Shown: positions 1 through 8,348 of the stretch, one piece after another | Position numbering within the stretch: position 1 is the stretch's first letter | Layout: each line of letters opens with the position of its first letter | NCBI GenBank assembly: GCA_001724025.1 | Contig: MEDJ01000021.1 | Span: forward strand, 1-64,000 | Reading direction: 5' to 3' | DNA from: Acidobacteria bacterium SCN 69-37 | GTDB taxonomy: Bacteria > Acidobacteriota > Vicinamibacteria > Vicinamibacterales > SCN-69-37 | Length of the DNA stretch: 64,000 nt | Translations under genes and position numbers: made by a program | Notes under the pieces: model-generated | Database searches by the model: none | What the model was told of the DNA's origin: nothing | The model's input: only the letters and a program-made list of their open reading frames with translations

Positions 1-137
1 CCCGCCGCCGCGCGCCCGCGCCGCGCCCCGTGCCGCCCGCGGCCGCGCCGCCCGCCGCCGCCGCGCCGCCAATTCCTGATCCCCCGATCACAAACGATCA
101 CAAAACCGCCAACGACTTCGTCAGGGCCCAGGCGTGA
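1..137 (+). CDS. Possible C-terminal tail of an upstream gene (partial, Pro/Ala-rich)
   Basis: The first 70 bases are almost pure C and G. Read in frame 3 from base 3 they give a Pro/Ala-rich stretch followed by a mixed tail ending in DFVRAQA and a TGA at 135-137. A second open frame ends earlier, at base 79, with an Arg-rich tail. The frame-3 reading looks more like a protein end because it moves from low complexity to ordinary composition and keeps C or G in most third positions. The 5' end lies outside the window, so no function can be given. The tract could also be non-coding low-complexity DNA. Confidence 0.3.
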   Translation, partial: RRRAPAPRPVPPAAAPPAAAAPPIPDPPITNDHKTANDFVRAQA

Positions 138-160
138 CCATACGCGCCATGGAGGGTCCG

Positions 161-967
161 ATGACCAAGACCGATCGTGTCCGTTACGAAATGCTGTTGA
201 GAGTACGTGACTTCGGGGCGTCGCAGGGTGCGGCGTTTCCGGGGTCTTCGAAAGGTGGGCAGACCTTCGCCAGGGTGGCACAGGCGGTGGCCGATATCGA
301 CGCCCACGACACGGCGAGACTGCTCGCCGCTCACGAGGGCCGCCGCGCGAAGACCGCCGCGCGCCGGGACGTCAGACGATGGATGCTCGCCATCGCCATG
401 ACGGCCAGGGACCTCACCCGCGCAACGCCCGAACTGGAAAAGACGTTGCGTATGCCGCGGCGCTCCTCGGAAGTCGTCCTGTTGGGCGCAGCGCGGTCGT
501 TCCTCGAAGCGGCAGCCCGGATCGACAACGACCTTGTCGATCTCGGCCTGCCATCCACGTTCCTCGCTGATTTCCGCGAGGCGGTGGACACGTTCGAGGA
601 ACAGATGGGGGCACGACGCGCGGGTCGCGGTGCGGTTGCCGCGGCGCGGAAAGGGATCGATACCGCGCTTGCCGCGGGCATGAACGCCGCCCGCACGCTC
701 GACGTCGTCGTCACCAACACGGTGGGCCTCGACCCGGTCCTGTTCGCCAGATGGCAGCGCGATCGCCGCCTGGTGGATGGCCGGACCCGAGGCGCGGCGC
801 CGGTGGCCATTCCACCGGTCCAACCGGCCGTCGGCACGGAGACCAACACGCCTCCGGCCGACGCGGGCGGAATCGGCCACGAGCCGGTTCAGCCGTCGCC
901 GCAAGCCCTCGCCCTGGCGCCTGTGCCGACCAGCGACACGCCGCTGGACCTCGACAAGGCGTCCTGA
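161..967 (+). CDS. Hypothetical protein (268 aa)
   Basis: I do not recognise this family. The start at 161 is chosen because GGAGG lies 5 nt upstream; the ORF track begins 27 nt earlier at a GTG. The product has no signal peptide or membrane segment. Its first two thirds are rich in Ala, Arg and Asp and look mostly helical, with short motifs such as YEMLLRVRDFG near the N-terminus. The last 60 residues are a Pro/Ala-rich, probably disordered tail ending in DLDKAS. It is probably cytoplasmic. It stands alone on the plus strand and is followed by a strong hairpin at 990-1024. Confidence 0.7.
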   Translation: MTKTDRVRYEMLLRVRDFGASQGAAFPGSSKGGQTFARVAQAVADIDAHDTARLLAAHEGRRAKTAARRDVRRWMLAIAMTARDLTRATPELEKTLRMPRRSSEVVLLGAARSFLEAAARIDNDLVDLGLPSTFLADFREAVDTFEEQMGARRAGRGAVAAARKGIDTALAAGMNAARTLDVVVTNTVGLDPVLFARWQRDRRLVDGRTRGAAPVAIPPVQPAVGTETNTPPADAGGIGHEPVQPSPQALALAPVPTSDTPLDLDKAS

Positions 968-989
968 GGGTTCCACTCCTTTGCGCGAA

Positions 990-1024
990 CCGGACCTGCA
1001 GGATCACGATGCCTGCAGGTCCGG
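990..1024 (+). terminator. Hairpin, 13-bp perfect stem, after the hypothetical gene
   Basis: The arms CCGGACCTGCAGG and CCTGCAGGTCCGG pair perfectly around a 9-nt loop. The hairpin begins 22 bases after the stop codon of the 161-967 gene and ends just before the promoter of the next gene. There is no T-run, so intrinsic termination is inferred only from stem strength and position. Confidence 0.55.
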
Positions 1025-1037
1025 GGTGTTCGTGTCC

Positions 1038-1043
1038 TACAAT
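1038..1043 (+). promoter_or_regulatory. -10 box TACAAT, 7 nt before the start codon
   Basis: TACAAT is followed by 7 nt and then ATG at 1051. A start site at the usual distance from a -10 box would fall on or next to the ATG, which suggests a leaderless transcript. No convincing -35 element is seen. Confidence 0.5.
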
Positions 1044-1050
1044 GCCCGGC

Positions 1051-2508
1051 ATGCCCCAGGGCGGCGGATTCGCGTTCGGCGCGTTTCAGCTCGACGTCCG
1101 CTCTCGGCGCCTGTGCGGCAACGGCACCCTGGTCCCGCTGCGCCCCCGCCACTTCGAACTCCTTCACGAACTGATCGCCCACGCGGGTGACGTCGTCACG
1201 AAGGACCGGCTCATGACCGTCGCCTGGCCTGGCGTCGTCGTCGAGGAGAACACGCTGGCGCAGGCAATGTCGCAGCTTCGCGCGGCGCTCGACGCAGACG
1301 ATCCGAAGCACTTCATTCATACCGTGTCGGGCCACGGCTACCGGTTCGTGGCGCCCGTGAACCGCATGGACATCCGCGTCGACGCCGCAGACATCCAGCA
1401 GATGCTCGCGCCGTATCGCGCGCTCGTCGACGGGCGTGCCGCCGTCGAGACGCTCGAACTCGCACAGTTGACGCATGCGCGATCGCTCTTCGGCGAGGCG
1501 CTCGCGGCAGCCCCGGACGACGCGGCGCTGCACGTGGGACTCGCGAACGCCTGCGCGCTGATGTCCGAATCGACGCGCGGCGACCTCGCGCCCGACACCG
1601 CATCGCTGCACCTGGCCCTCGCGAGTGCACAGGAGGCCTGTCGCCTCGCACCGGAATACGCCGAAGCGTGGGCGACGCTGGGGTTTGCCTCCGGGTGCGC
1701 ACGGGCCACGGCCGACGCCATTGCGGCGCTTCGCCGCGCGACGGCACTCGAGCCGAACAACTGGCGGCACTGGCTGCGACTCGCGTACGTGAGCTGGGGC
1801 GAGGAACTCCTGCGTGCGGCCGAACGCACACTCGAGATGCTCCCCGGGTGCCCGATCCCGTACTGGCTGATGGCGAGAGTGCACGTCGCGCGCGGACGCG
1901 ACGCGTTCGCCCGGCGCGAACTGGCCAACGGTCTGGCGGCCCTCCCCGCGGCGTCGGATGGTCCCTCGCGATTCTCGGTCGTCGCCTTCCACCTGCTCGA
2001 TGGCCTGCTTCGCCTCGATGCCGGCGAAGACGACGACGCGCAGGCGGCGTTCGCGCGCGAACTGGCCGGTGAGTCGCGCGGGCATCTGTACGCGCGCGAA
2101 TGCTGCGCGCACACGTGGGCGTCGATTGGCGCGGGTCACCTGAGGCGCAGCCGGCGCAATCCGGCGATCGACGCGTTCGGTCAATCGCTCGCGCGCATGC
2201 CCTGTCATCCGACGGCGCGCGTCGGCCTGATGATTCTGGGCGTGATGGATCACCCGGCGCTCGTGGCCCTGCCGCACGACGCCGTCGCCGTGAACGGCCG
2301 GCATGTCGACGAAGCCATCGCACGTGCGGCATGGCTGTCGTTCAACGGCGATGTGCAGGCCGCCGTGCAGGTGGTGTCCGCGGCACTGGCGTCGGAGGCT
2401 CCCGGCAACGCCGGATGGAAGCTGCCGATCGAGCCGATGCTCGGCGTCCGTCAGGCACGCGACGCGTGGTCGCCCGTACTCGCGACCGTGCGGACGCGCG
2501 CGAGCTGA
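1051..2508 (+). CDS. Winged-helix (OmpR/CadC-type) regulator with TPR-like sensor domain
   Basis: Residues 5-100 form a transcriptional regulatory C-terminal winged helix, recognised by FGAFQLDVRSRRL, LRPRHFELL, VVEENTLAQAMSQLR and GHGYRFVAPV. The rest, about 380 residues, is made of Ala/Leu-rich helical pairs such as YAEAWATLGFASG and NNWRHWLRLAYVSWG, which read as degenerate TPRs. CadC-type proteins carry a membrane segment after the winged helix; none is obvious here, so this is probably a soluble DNA-binding protein that senses a protein or peptide partner. I chose ATG 1051 over ATG 1042 because a TACAAT box sits 7 nt upstream of 1051 and overlaps the earlier ATG. The downstream neighbour is a serine hydrolase 74 nt away, which may be a target. 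Confidence 0.85.
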   Translation: MPQGGGFAFGAFQLDVRSRRLCGNGTLVPLRPRHFELLHELIAHAGDVVTKDRLMTVAWPGVVVEENTLAQAMSQLRAALDADDPKHFIHTVSGHGYRFVAPVNRMDIRVDAADIQQMLAPYRALVDGRAAVETLELAQLTHARSLFGEALAAAPDDAALHVGLANACALMSESTRGDLAPDTASLHLALASAQEACRLAPEYAEAWATLGFASGCARATADAIAALRRATALEPNNWRHWLRLAYVSWGEELLRAAERTLEMLPGCPIPYWLMARVHVARGRDAFARRELANGLAALPAASDGPSRFSVVAFHLLDGLLRLDAGEDDDAQAAFARELAGESRGHLYARECCAHTWASIGAGHLRRSRRNPAIDAFGQSLARMPCHPTARVGLMILGVMDHPALVALPHDAVAVNGRHVDEAIARAAWLSFNGDVQAAVQVVSAALASEAPGNAGWKLPIEPMLGVRQARDAWSPVLATVRTRAS

Positions 2509-2582
2509 GAAGGCGCGGCCGGCGGCGCGTCGTATACCATCTCCCCACACCCGGACAGCATTCCTGGAGATCGAGAGCAGCC

Positions 2583-4172
2583 ATGGCCAATCGCAGGGAG
2601 TTCATCAGGCAGATCGGCGTCGGCACCGTCAGTCTCGGACTGGTGCCCTGGTTGGCCGCATGCGGCCGCGGAGACGAGGCTGCGCCGGGGCCGGGGCGTG
2701 CGCTGCCGCGCAGCGCGCCGGAAGCGCAGGGCATCAGTTCCGCGGGTATTACGACGTTTCTCGACGAGGTGGCCCGGAGCGGCATCGAATTCCACAGCAT
2801 CATGGTGCTGCGCCACGGGCACGTCGTGGCCGAGGGCTGGTGGGCGCCGTTCGCGGCGCCCTATCGCCACACGCTCTATTCGCTCAGCAAGAGCTTCACC
2901 TCGACGGCCGTCGGCATGGCCGTGGCCGACGGCCTGCTGAGTGTCGACGATCCCGTCACGAGGTTCTTCCCCGACGACCTGCCGTCGCCCATCGGTCCGA
3001 ACCTCGCGGCGATGAAGGTCCGGCACCTGCTGACCATGACGACCGGGCACGCGGCGGACACGATGGGAGCGCTCCGCGCGTCGAACGGCCGCTGGCCGAA
3101 GGCGTTCCTGGCCCTGGACGTGGACTTCGAACCCGGCACGCACTTTCTCTACAACACGGGCGCCACGTACATGCTGTCCGCCATCGTGCAGACGCTCACG
3201 GGCCGCACCGTGCACGATCTGCTCGGCGAACGACTGTTCGTGCCGCTCGGCATCGAAGGGTCGGACTGGGAAGCGGATCCCGCCGGCGTCAACGTCGGCG
3301 GCTACGGTCTGCGCGTCACCACGGAAGACATCGCGAAGTTCGGACAGGTGTATCTGGACCGTGGGCAGTGGCGCGGCCAGACGCTCGTGCCCGCGTCGTG
3401 GGTCGACGACGCCACCCGCACGCAGACGACGTCACAGAGTGGCGACAACGACTGGTCGCAGGGCTACGGCTACCAGTTCTGGCGCTGCAAGCCCGCACCC
3501 GGCTTCTATCGCGGCGATGGCGCGTTCGGCCAGTTCTGCATCGTCATTCCGCAGAAGGACGTGGTGATCGCGGTGACGAGCGAGTCGTCCGACATGCAGC
3601 GGTCCATGAACCTGATGTGGGATCACCTGCTGCCGGCGATTCACGACGACGCGACGCTGCCGGCTGATGCACCGGCGGAACGCGCACTCACGCAGGCGCT
3701 CGCCGCGCTCGCGCTTGCTCCCGCGGCGGGCGAGGCCTCGTCGCCGCGTGCGGCCGGGATCTCCGGCCGCACGTTCACGCTCGACGAGAACCCGCTCGGC
3801 GCGCGGACCGTCCGGTTCGACGTGACCGGTGACGGCTGCACGTTCACCGTCGACGGCACCAGTGGTCTCAGGTCCGTGGTGTGTGGCTGGGGACGCTGGG
3901 TGACGGCCGACAACCGGCGCACCGGACCCGACGACCTGTTCCCGGTGCAGGGGCGTACCGACATCGCCACGAAGATTGCCGCCAGCGCGGCGTGGCCGGA
4001 GCCAGACACGCTTGCCATGACGTGGCAGTACGTCGAGAACATCCACCACGACGACATCACCTGCACGTTCGACGGCAATCGCGTGACGATCACGTTCGCC
4101 GGCAGCGTGCAGACAATGCAGCGGCAGCCGGATCCGCGGCCGGTACTGGTGGGACGGCTGGCCGAGGCGTAG
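2583..4172 (+). CDS. Class C beta-lactamase-like serine hydrolase, exported lipoprotein
   Basis: This 529-residue protein belongs to the serine beta-lactamase/penicillin-binding-like family. The N-terminus has a twin-arginine stretch (NRREFIRQIG) and a lipobox ending LAAC at residue 27, so it is probably a Tat-exported lipoprotein. The catalytic SxxK is S100-L-S-K103 within the sequence YSLSKSFTS, and the second motif is Y190-N-T. The GDGAFGQ segment occupies the usual third-motif region. The family hydrolyses esters, amides or D-amino-acid peptides, and the substrate cannot be read here. The last 120 residues form an extra beta-rich domain beyond the typical catalytic core. The start at 2583 has GGAGAT upstream. 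It follows the winged-helix regulator in the same direction. Confidence 0.85.
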   Translation: MANRREFIRQIGVGTVSLGLVPWLAACGRGDEAAPGPGRALPRSAPEAQGISSAGITTFLDEVARSGIEFHSIMVLRHGHVVAEGWWAPFAAPYRHTLYSLSKSFTSTAVGMAVADGLLSVDDPVTRFFPDDLPSPIGPNLAAMKVRHLLTMTTGHAADTMGALRASNGRWPKAFLALDVDFEPGTHFLYNTGATYMLSAIVQTLTGRTVHDLLGERLFVPLGIEGSDWEADPAGVNVGGYGLRVTTEDIAKFGQVYLDRGQWRGQTLVPASWVDDATRTQTTSQSGDNDWSQGYGYQFWRCKPAPGFYRGDGAFGQFCIVIPQKDVVIAVTSESSDMQRSMNLMWDHLLPAIHDDATLPADAPAERALTQALAALALAPAAGEASSPRAAGISGRTFTLDENPLGARTVRFDVTGDGCTFTVDGTSGLRSVVCGWGRWVTADNRRTGPDDLFPVQGRTDIATKIAASAAWPEPDTLAMTWQYVENIHHDDITCTFDGNRVTITFAGSVQTMQRQPDPRPVLVGRLAEA

Positions 4173-4203
4173 CGTCCGCCGCCCGCCGCCCGCCGCCGTC
4201 AAT

Positions 4204-5175
4204 TCATCGTTCGCGCGGGATCTGGAACGACAGCCAGAGTGACTCGAGCGCCGCGGCGCGCATGTCGACGCTGCCGAGCCAGGCGGGCGACGACTCGGTG
4301 GGATCGAAATTCTCCGCCACGAATTCGTCGAAGAACTGCGGCTGGTACTGCCGGTAGATGCGGATGCCGAACCGCACCAGGTCCGTGGCTACCGGGCGGA
4401 AGCGATCGACCCCCTGCTGTTCCCACGCGCGTGCGAGCGCCAAACCCTCGTCGACGGCGTCGGTGGCCTCGTGGACGAGCGGCCGCCGCCACGCGTCGCC
4501 GGCGGCCGGACGCTCGGTCATCAGGCGCGCGATGGCCTGACACCAGACGTGACGGCCGATGAGCGCCGGCATCGCCGCGTCCACGTCGGTCGCGGCGCGC
4601 GAGGCGTCGACGGCGTCGACCGCGCGTCGTGCGGCCAGCCGCGCCGCTTCGGCCGCATCCGGTCGCTGACTCTCGAGCAACGCCTTGCCGAGGTTGCTCC
4701 ACACGGCCGCGCGCAGGCCCGTCACCTCCACCGGCCAGTCGATAGACGTGTCGTCGGCCAGGCGCGTCGCCATCTGCAGCGACGCGATCGCGTCGTCGGG
4801 CCTGCCGACCACGAGCAGCGCGAGGCCGCGGTTCTGGTGCGCGATGATCGAGCGTCGCCGCACGCGCGCGTCAGACAGGGGGAGCAGGGCGATCAGCGTC
4901 AGCGCCGTATCGTAGGCGTCGACGGCCAGGTGTCGCGACTCGGGATCGTCGAGGGCCGTCAGCGCTTCCGCCCGGTTCAGCCAGCCGGCCGCCAGGCCGT
5001 AGTTGTACGCCGGCATCGTGTCGAGCGGCATCTGTCCACGCAGGGCGATGGCCTGATCGAAGCAGGTCAGCGCCTCGCGCAGCGATGTCGGGGTCCGTTC
5101 GGCCACCAGGGCCATGCCGCGTTTCATGAACACCGAGGCGCGGGCATCCAGCGCCTGGATCTCGTCCAGCATCAT
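4204..5175 (-). CDS. TPR-like helical protein, function unknown (323 aa)
   Basis: No named family is recognised. The sequence is built of Ala/Leu-rich helical pairs with TPR spacing, for example ALTCFDQAIALRG, AVDAYDTALTLIA and AIASLQMATRLADD, and with Asn-Arg-Gly/Ala turns (AHQNRGLALL, NRAEALTALDD). There is no signal peptide, so it is probably a cytoplasmic scaffold. The C-terminal third is less repetitive and ends in the segment FQIPRER. The start codon pair ATGATG lies 6 nt after TAAAAT on the minus strand, which suggests a leaderless message. It converges with the serine hydrolase gene, leaving a 31-nt gap of CCGCCG-type sequence, and diverges from nothing obvious upstream. Confidence 0.7.
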   Translation of the reverse strand: MMLDEIQALDARASVFMKRGMALVAERTPTSLREALTCFDQAIALRGQMPLDTMPAYNYGLAAGWLNRAEALTALDDPESRHLAVDAYDTALTLIALLPLSDARVRRRSIIAHQNRGLALLVVGRPDDAIASLQMATRLADDTSIDWPVEVTGLRAAVWSNLGKALLESQRPDAAEAARLAARRAVDAVDASRAATDVDAAMPALIGRHVWCQAIARLMTERPAAGDAWRRPLVHEATDAVDEGLALARAWEQQGVDRFRPVATDLVRFGIRIYRQYQPQFFDEFVAENFDPTESSPAWLGSVDMRAAALESLWLSFQIPRER

Positions 5176-5181
5176 CCCATC

Positions 5182-5187
5182 ATTTTA
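5182..5187 (-). promoter_or_regulatory. -10 box TAAAAT, 6 nt before the start codon
   Basis: On the minus strand TAAAAT is followed by GATGGG and then ATG at 5175. This distance would place the transcription start on the A of the start codon. It is one of five such arrangements in the window. Confidence 0.5.
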
Positions 5188-5255
5188 TGTGGGCGGGCCC
5201 GGCCACCCCTCGGCCAGGTGCAGGGGCCGACTCCTGCGTCGGCCTGACCCGCCGA

Positions 5256-6122
5256 TCAGGCCCCGCCCTCGTGTCGTTCGTGGACCGCGCGGCGACGCAG
5301 GAATTTCACGCCCTCGAAGGCAATCGACTCCGGACCGGCCGGTTCGATATCGCGCCAGATGGCCGCGGCCGCGCTGAGGTCGCCCAGCGCAAAGCCGAAG
5401 CTTTCGATCGTCAGCCAGTCGTCGTAGCCGATGTCGCGGAGCGCGGCGAACACCTCGTCCCAGGCCACGTGTCCGGTGCCGGGTGTGCCGCGATCGTTCT
5501 CGCACGTGTGCACGTGCTTGATGTGCCGGCCGGCCGTGCGGATGGCGTCCCCGACGTGCTTCTCTTCGATGTTCGCGTGGAACGTATCGAACAGCAGCCC
5601 GACACGGGGATGGCTCACCGCGTCGCAGAGGGCCGCGCCGTCGGCCGCCGTGTTCAGGAAGAACGTCTCGAACCTGTTGAGCGCTTCGATGCCGAGCGAC
5701 ACGTCGTACGTCTCGAGTGTCTCGCCGAGCTGCTGATATCCCTCGATCGCGCGCTTCCACTCATCGTCCGTGCGACGCCGACCCGGCAGGTAGCCAACGG
5801 GCGCGTAGGACGGTCCGGTGAACAGGCGGGCGCCCAGCTCCGCCGTTGCCTGCACCACGTCGCGGAGGTGCTGCACTGTCCGTTGCCGGACGTCAGCGTC
5901 ATCGCTGATCAGGCTGAGGTCCGGCAGCAGCGAGGCAACGGCCGTCCGCTCGAGGCCCACGGCTTCGGCGCTGCGGCGGATGGTGGCGGCGGCGAACTGC
6001 GCGGGACGGAAGATGGGGATCTCGACGCCGTCGAAGCCGCCGGCCTTGATCCGCGGCAGCAGGTCGAGGTGTGCCGGCGTGAAGTCAGCCGACCAGATGT
6101 ACGTGTTGACGCCGAATTTCAT
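5256..6122 (-). CDS. Sugar epimerase, D-tagatose/D-psicose 3-epimerase-like
   Basis: This 288-residue TIM-barrel protein belongs to the xylose isomerase-like sugar isomerase/epimerase superfamily. Four candidate metal ligands are visible: E146 (GIEALNRFE), D179 (LLFDTFHANIEE), H205 (KHVHTCEND) and E240 (LTIESFG). From memory the Pseudomonas cichorii D-tagatose 3-epimerase ligands are E152, D185, H211 and E246, so each is offset by the same 6 residues. That argues for the same Mn-dependent C3 epimerisation of a ketose, though the exact sugar is unknown. No signal peptide is present, so it is cytoplasmic. It lies 36 nt downstream of the sulfatase gene on the same strand and is probably co-transcribed with it. 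Confidence 0.85.
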   Translation of the reverse strand: MKFGVNTYIWSADFTPAHLDLLPRIKAGGFDGVEIPIFRPAQFAAATIRRSAEAVGLERTAVASLLPDLSLISDDADVRQRTVQHLRDVVQATAELGARLFTGPSYAPVGYLPGRRRTDDEWKRAIEGYQQLGETLETYDVSLGIEALNRFETFFLNTAADGAALCDAVSHPRVGLLFDTFHANIEEKHVGDAIRTAGRHIKHVHTCENDRGTPGTGHVAWDEVFAALRDIGYDDWLTIESFGFALGDLSAAAAIWRDIEPAGPESIAFEGVKFLRRRAVHERHEGGA

Positions 6123-6158
6123 GCATGTGTCTCCGTGAGGATCGGGGCGCTGGCCCGG

Positions 6159-7559
6159 CTACCACTTCGGGATCCAGTCGGCCGAGTCGCGTCGTGCGGT
6201 CCGCAGGTACGCGTCGAGCCGGCTCGTGACGTCGGGCTGCGTCCCGGCCACGTCCGTCCGTTCAGCGGGATCGCTGCGCAGATCGAAGACGCGCAGCGGC
6301 GCGTCGGGACCGCCCTGCCGGATGCCCTTCCAGCGCCCCTGATAGAGCGCGGCCTGCTGGAAGCCGCCCTCGTGGAACTCCCAGTACAGGAAGTCGTGTG
6401 CGGCCTGCGTCGGCTGTCCGCGCAGCGTCGGCACGAAACTGATCGAATCGACGTCCGCCGGGACCGCGGCGCCCGCGAGCTCGGCGGCCGTGGCCATCAG
6501 ATCGCCGAAGTAGGCGACGTGATCGGAAACGCGCCCGGCGCCGATCGTGCCGGGCCACCAGGCAATGGCCGGCACACGGATGCCGCCGTCGGTGAGGCTG
6601 CGCTTGATGCCGCTGAACGGTCCGGACGGGTTGAAGCGATCGAGGTCGTGTCCCGACTCGCGGTGCGGGCCGTTGTCGCTCGTGAACACGACGAGCGTGT
6701 CGCGATCGAGATCGAGCCGGCGCAGCTGATCGAGCAGCCGTCCGACGGAGTCGTCGAGCCGCGTGATCATCGCCGCGTGTCCCTTGTCCGGATCGGGCCA
6801 CGATTCGCGCGCGTACTGACCGACGTCGGGCACCTCGGCGCCGTTCTTCAGGTCGCGGGTGCGTTCGTTGTTGGCGTGCGGAATCACCGGGCTCCAGTAC
6901 AGGAAGAACGGCTGGCGCTGGTGCGTCGCCACGTACCGCAGGACGTCGTCGGCAAACAGATCGTCAGCGAAGAAGACCGGATCCGTGCTGTAGCCGGCGC
7001 CGTCGCCGCCGACCGGCGTCAGCGGGTTCGGCAGCGCGAGGCGCGTCTCGTTGCGCCAGAGGAAATCGGGGAAGTGATTGTGTGCGTGGCGCTGGTTCAG
7101 GTAGCCGAAGAAGTAGTCGAAGCCCTGTCGGCCCGGCAGGCCGGACTCGGCAGCTCCCGTGTCGCCGAGTCCCCACTTGCCGATGAGCGCCGTGGTGTAG
7201 CCGCTGTTGCGCAGCACCTCGGCCACCGTCACGTCCTCCGGCCGCAGCGCCTGCGCGATCGGATTGGCCGCGCCGGCGTTGCCGCGCACGCGCGTGTGGC
7301 CGTGGTGCTGGCCGGTCATCAGCACGGATCGCGACGGGGCACACACGGTGGCGCCCGCGTAGAACTGCGTGAAGCGCAGGCCTTCGGCCGCCATCTGATC
7401 GATGCGCGGCGTCTGGATGACCCGCTGCCCGTACACCCCGATTTCGCCGTACCCCAGGTCGTCGGCCATCACCCAGACGATGTTCGGAGGACGCTGGGTG
7501 GCCGCGCCGGTGCCGAGACAGAGGACCGCCGCGATGAGGGCGAGGATCCGAATGGGCAT
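6159..7559 (-). CDS. Sulfatase (arylsulfatase family), exported
   Basis: The 466-residue product has a hydrophobic signal peptide (about residues 1-20) and the sulfatase fold. The formylglycine motif is C73-A-P-S-R, which is modified by a formylglycine-generating enzyme in active sulfatases. Metal-binding residues are expected at D33-D34 (VMADDLGYG) and in the FTSDNGPHRES segment. It should cleave sulfate esters from sugars or glycans in the periplasm. I moved the start to 7559 (MPIRILALIA): the longer ORF adds 37 Pro/Arg-rich residues that come from an intergenic repeat. It shares a divergent region with the oxidoreductase module at 7725 and is followed by an epimerase gene. Confidence 0.9.
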   Translation of the reverse strand: MPIRILALIAAVLCLGTGAATQRPPNIVWVMADDLGYGEIGVYGQRVIQTPRIDQMAAEGLRFTQFYAGATVCAPSRSVLMTGQHHGHTRVRGNAGAANPIAQALRPEDVTVAEVLRNSGYTTALIGKWGLGDTGAAESGLPGRQGFDYFFGYLNQRHAHNHFPDFLWRNETRLALPNPLTPVGGDGAGYSTDPVFFADDLFADDVLRYVATHQRQPFFLYWSPVIPHANNERTRDLKNGAEVPDVGQYARESWPDPDKGHAAMITRLDDSVGRLLDQLRRLDLDRDTLVVFTSDNGPHRESGHDLDRFNPSGPFSGIKRSLTDGGIRVPAIAWWPGTIGAGRVSDHVAYFGDLMATAAELAGAAVPADVDSISFVPTLRGQPTQAAHDFLYWEFHEGGFQQAALYQGRWKGIRQGGPDAPLRVFDLRSDPAERTDVAGTQPDVTSRLDAYLRTARRDSADWIPKW

Positions 7560-7600
7560 GGTGCCCGTCAGTGTGCGCCCGATTGCGGCGGATGCCAAGG

Positions 7601-7640
7601 GGAGGCGGGGAGGCTGCAGGCTGGGAGGAGGCGGGAAGGC
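7601..7640 (+). repeat. Dispersed GA-rich intergenic repeat, copy 1
   Basis: This segment contains GGCGGGGAGGC followed by GCTGGGAGGAG and GGAAGGC. The same block occurs at 24092, 40251 and, reverse-complemented, 29110, with a shortened copy at 40938. All copies are intergenic. Here it lies between the divergent sulfatase and oxidoreductase genes. Confidence 0.6.
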
Positions 7641-7689
7641 CCGGCCGTTCCGGCCGGATGGCTCCGCCACCTGTCAGAAAGGTTTGCGC

Positions 7690-7718
7690 TTGCGATCGAC
7701 GGGACGTCACGCTAGCAT
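7690..7718 (+). promoter_or_regulatory. Sigma-70-type promoter, leaderless arrangement
   Basis: TTGCGA (7690-7695) and TAGCAT (7713-7718) are separated by exactly 17 nt. The -10 box is followed by 6 nt and then ATG at 7725, so transcription should begin at or next to the start codon. This is the clearest of the leaderless-type promoters in the window because both hexamers are present. Confidence 0.6.
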
Positions 7719-7724
7719 GCCCAC

Positions 7725-8315
7725 ATGCAGCGCAGACAATTCATGCAGGCCTTGGCGACGGTGCCCGTGGCGACGGCACTGCCTCAGCAACCAGTACCGA
7801 CAGGCGGTGGTCGGCAGGGCGGCGGCCCGAGGCCTGGCGGCGCACCTCAGGCGCCTGGCGAGCCGCTCGACTACGCGGTGCCCGATGATGTGGGCGAGCC
7901 CGTCCCCCACTTCTTCCAGGCGGCGCAACTGGCGGCTCTGACGCGCCTTGGCGATCTGCTGGTGCCAGCTGCCGACGACGAGCCGGGTGCCGTCGTCGCT
8001 CGCGCACCCGAGTTCCTCGACTTCCTGCTGAGCCGATCGCCCGTCGAGCGCCAGACGCTGTACCGGACAGGGACCGACGCACTCAACGCGCAGGCGGCGC
8101 GCCAGTTTGGCAAGGCCTTTGGCGAGACGTCGGCCGCCGAAGCGGACGCGATCGTCGAGCCGTTGCGGAACGCCTGGAGTTACGCGCCCACCGATCCATT
8201 CGAGGCGTTCCTCCGGACCGCGTATCGCGATCTGCGGCAGGCCACGGCCAGTTCCCGTGCTCGCGCCGTGGCAACAGGCAACGTTCAGACCGTCCGTTGG
8301 CTGCGTCCGCTCTGA
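7725..8315 (+). CDS. Gluconate 2-dehydrogenase subunit 3 family protein (Tat-exported)
   Basis: This 196-residue protein is the small partner of a GMC-type membrane sugar or sugar-acid dehydrogenase. The N-terminus MQRRQFMQALATVPVATAL is a short Tat-like signal, and residues 26-45 form a Gly/Pro-rich linker. The domain follows with FFQAAQLAALTRLGDLLVPAADDEPGA and ends near FEAFLRTAYRDLRQA. In characterised FAD-glucose and lactose dehydrogenases this subunit carries the Tat signal and takes the flavoprotein across the membrane with it. The downstream GMC gene, 33 nt away, has no signal of its own, which fits. The start is supported by the promoter at 7690-7718. Confidence 0.85.
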   Translation: MQRRQFMQALATVPVATALPQQPVPTGGGRQGGGPRPGGAPQAPGEPLDYAVPDDVGEPVPHFFQAAQLAALTRLGDLLVPAADDEPGAVVARAPEFLDFLLSRSPVERQTLYRTGTDALNAQAARQFGKAFGETSAAEADAIVEPLRNAWSYAPTDPFEAFLRTAYRDLRQATASSRARAVATGNVQTVRWLRPL

Positions 8316-8348
8316 CGGTGCGGCGCGTTTTCGAGGTCTGGGTGAGAC

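Noticed and set aside
1-79. Arg-rich C-terminal frame ending at base 79
   Set aside because: An alternative frame through the GC tract ends at 137 with more ordinary protein composition; neither can be confirmed without the upstream sequence.
5187-7715. 842-residue plus-strand ORF
   Set aside because: Antisense to the epimerase and sulfatase genes, both of which have intact active-site motifs.
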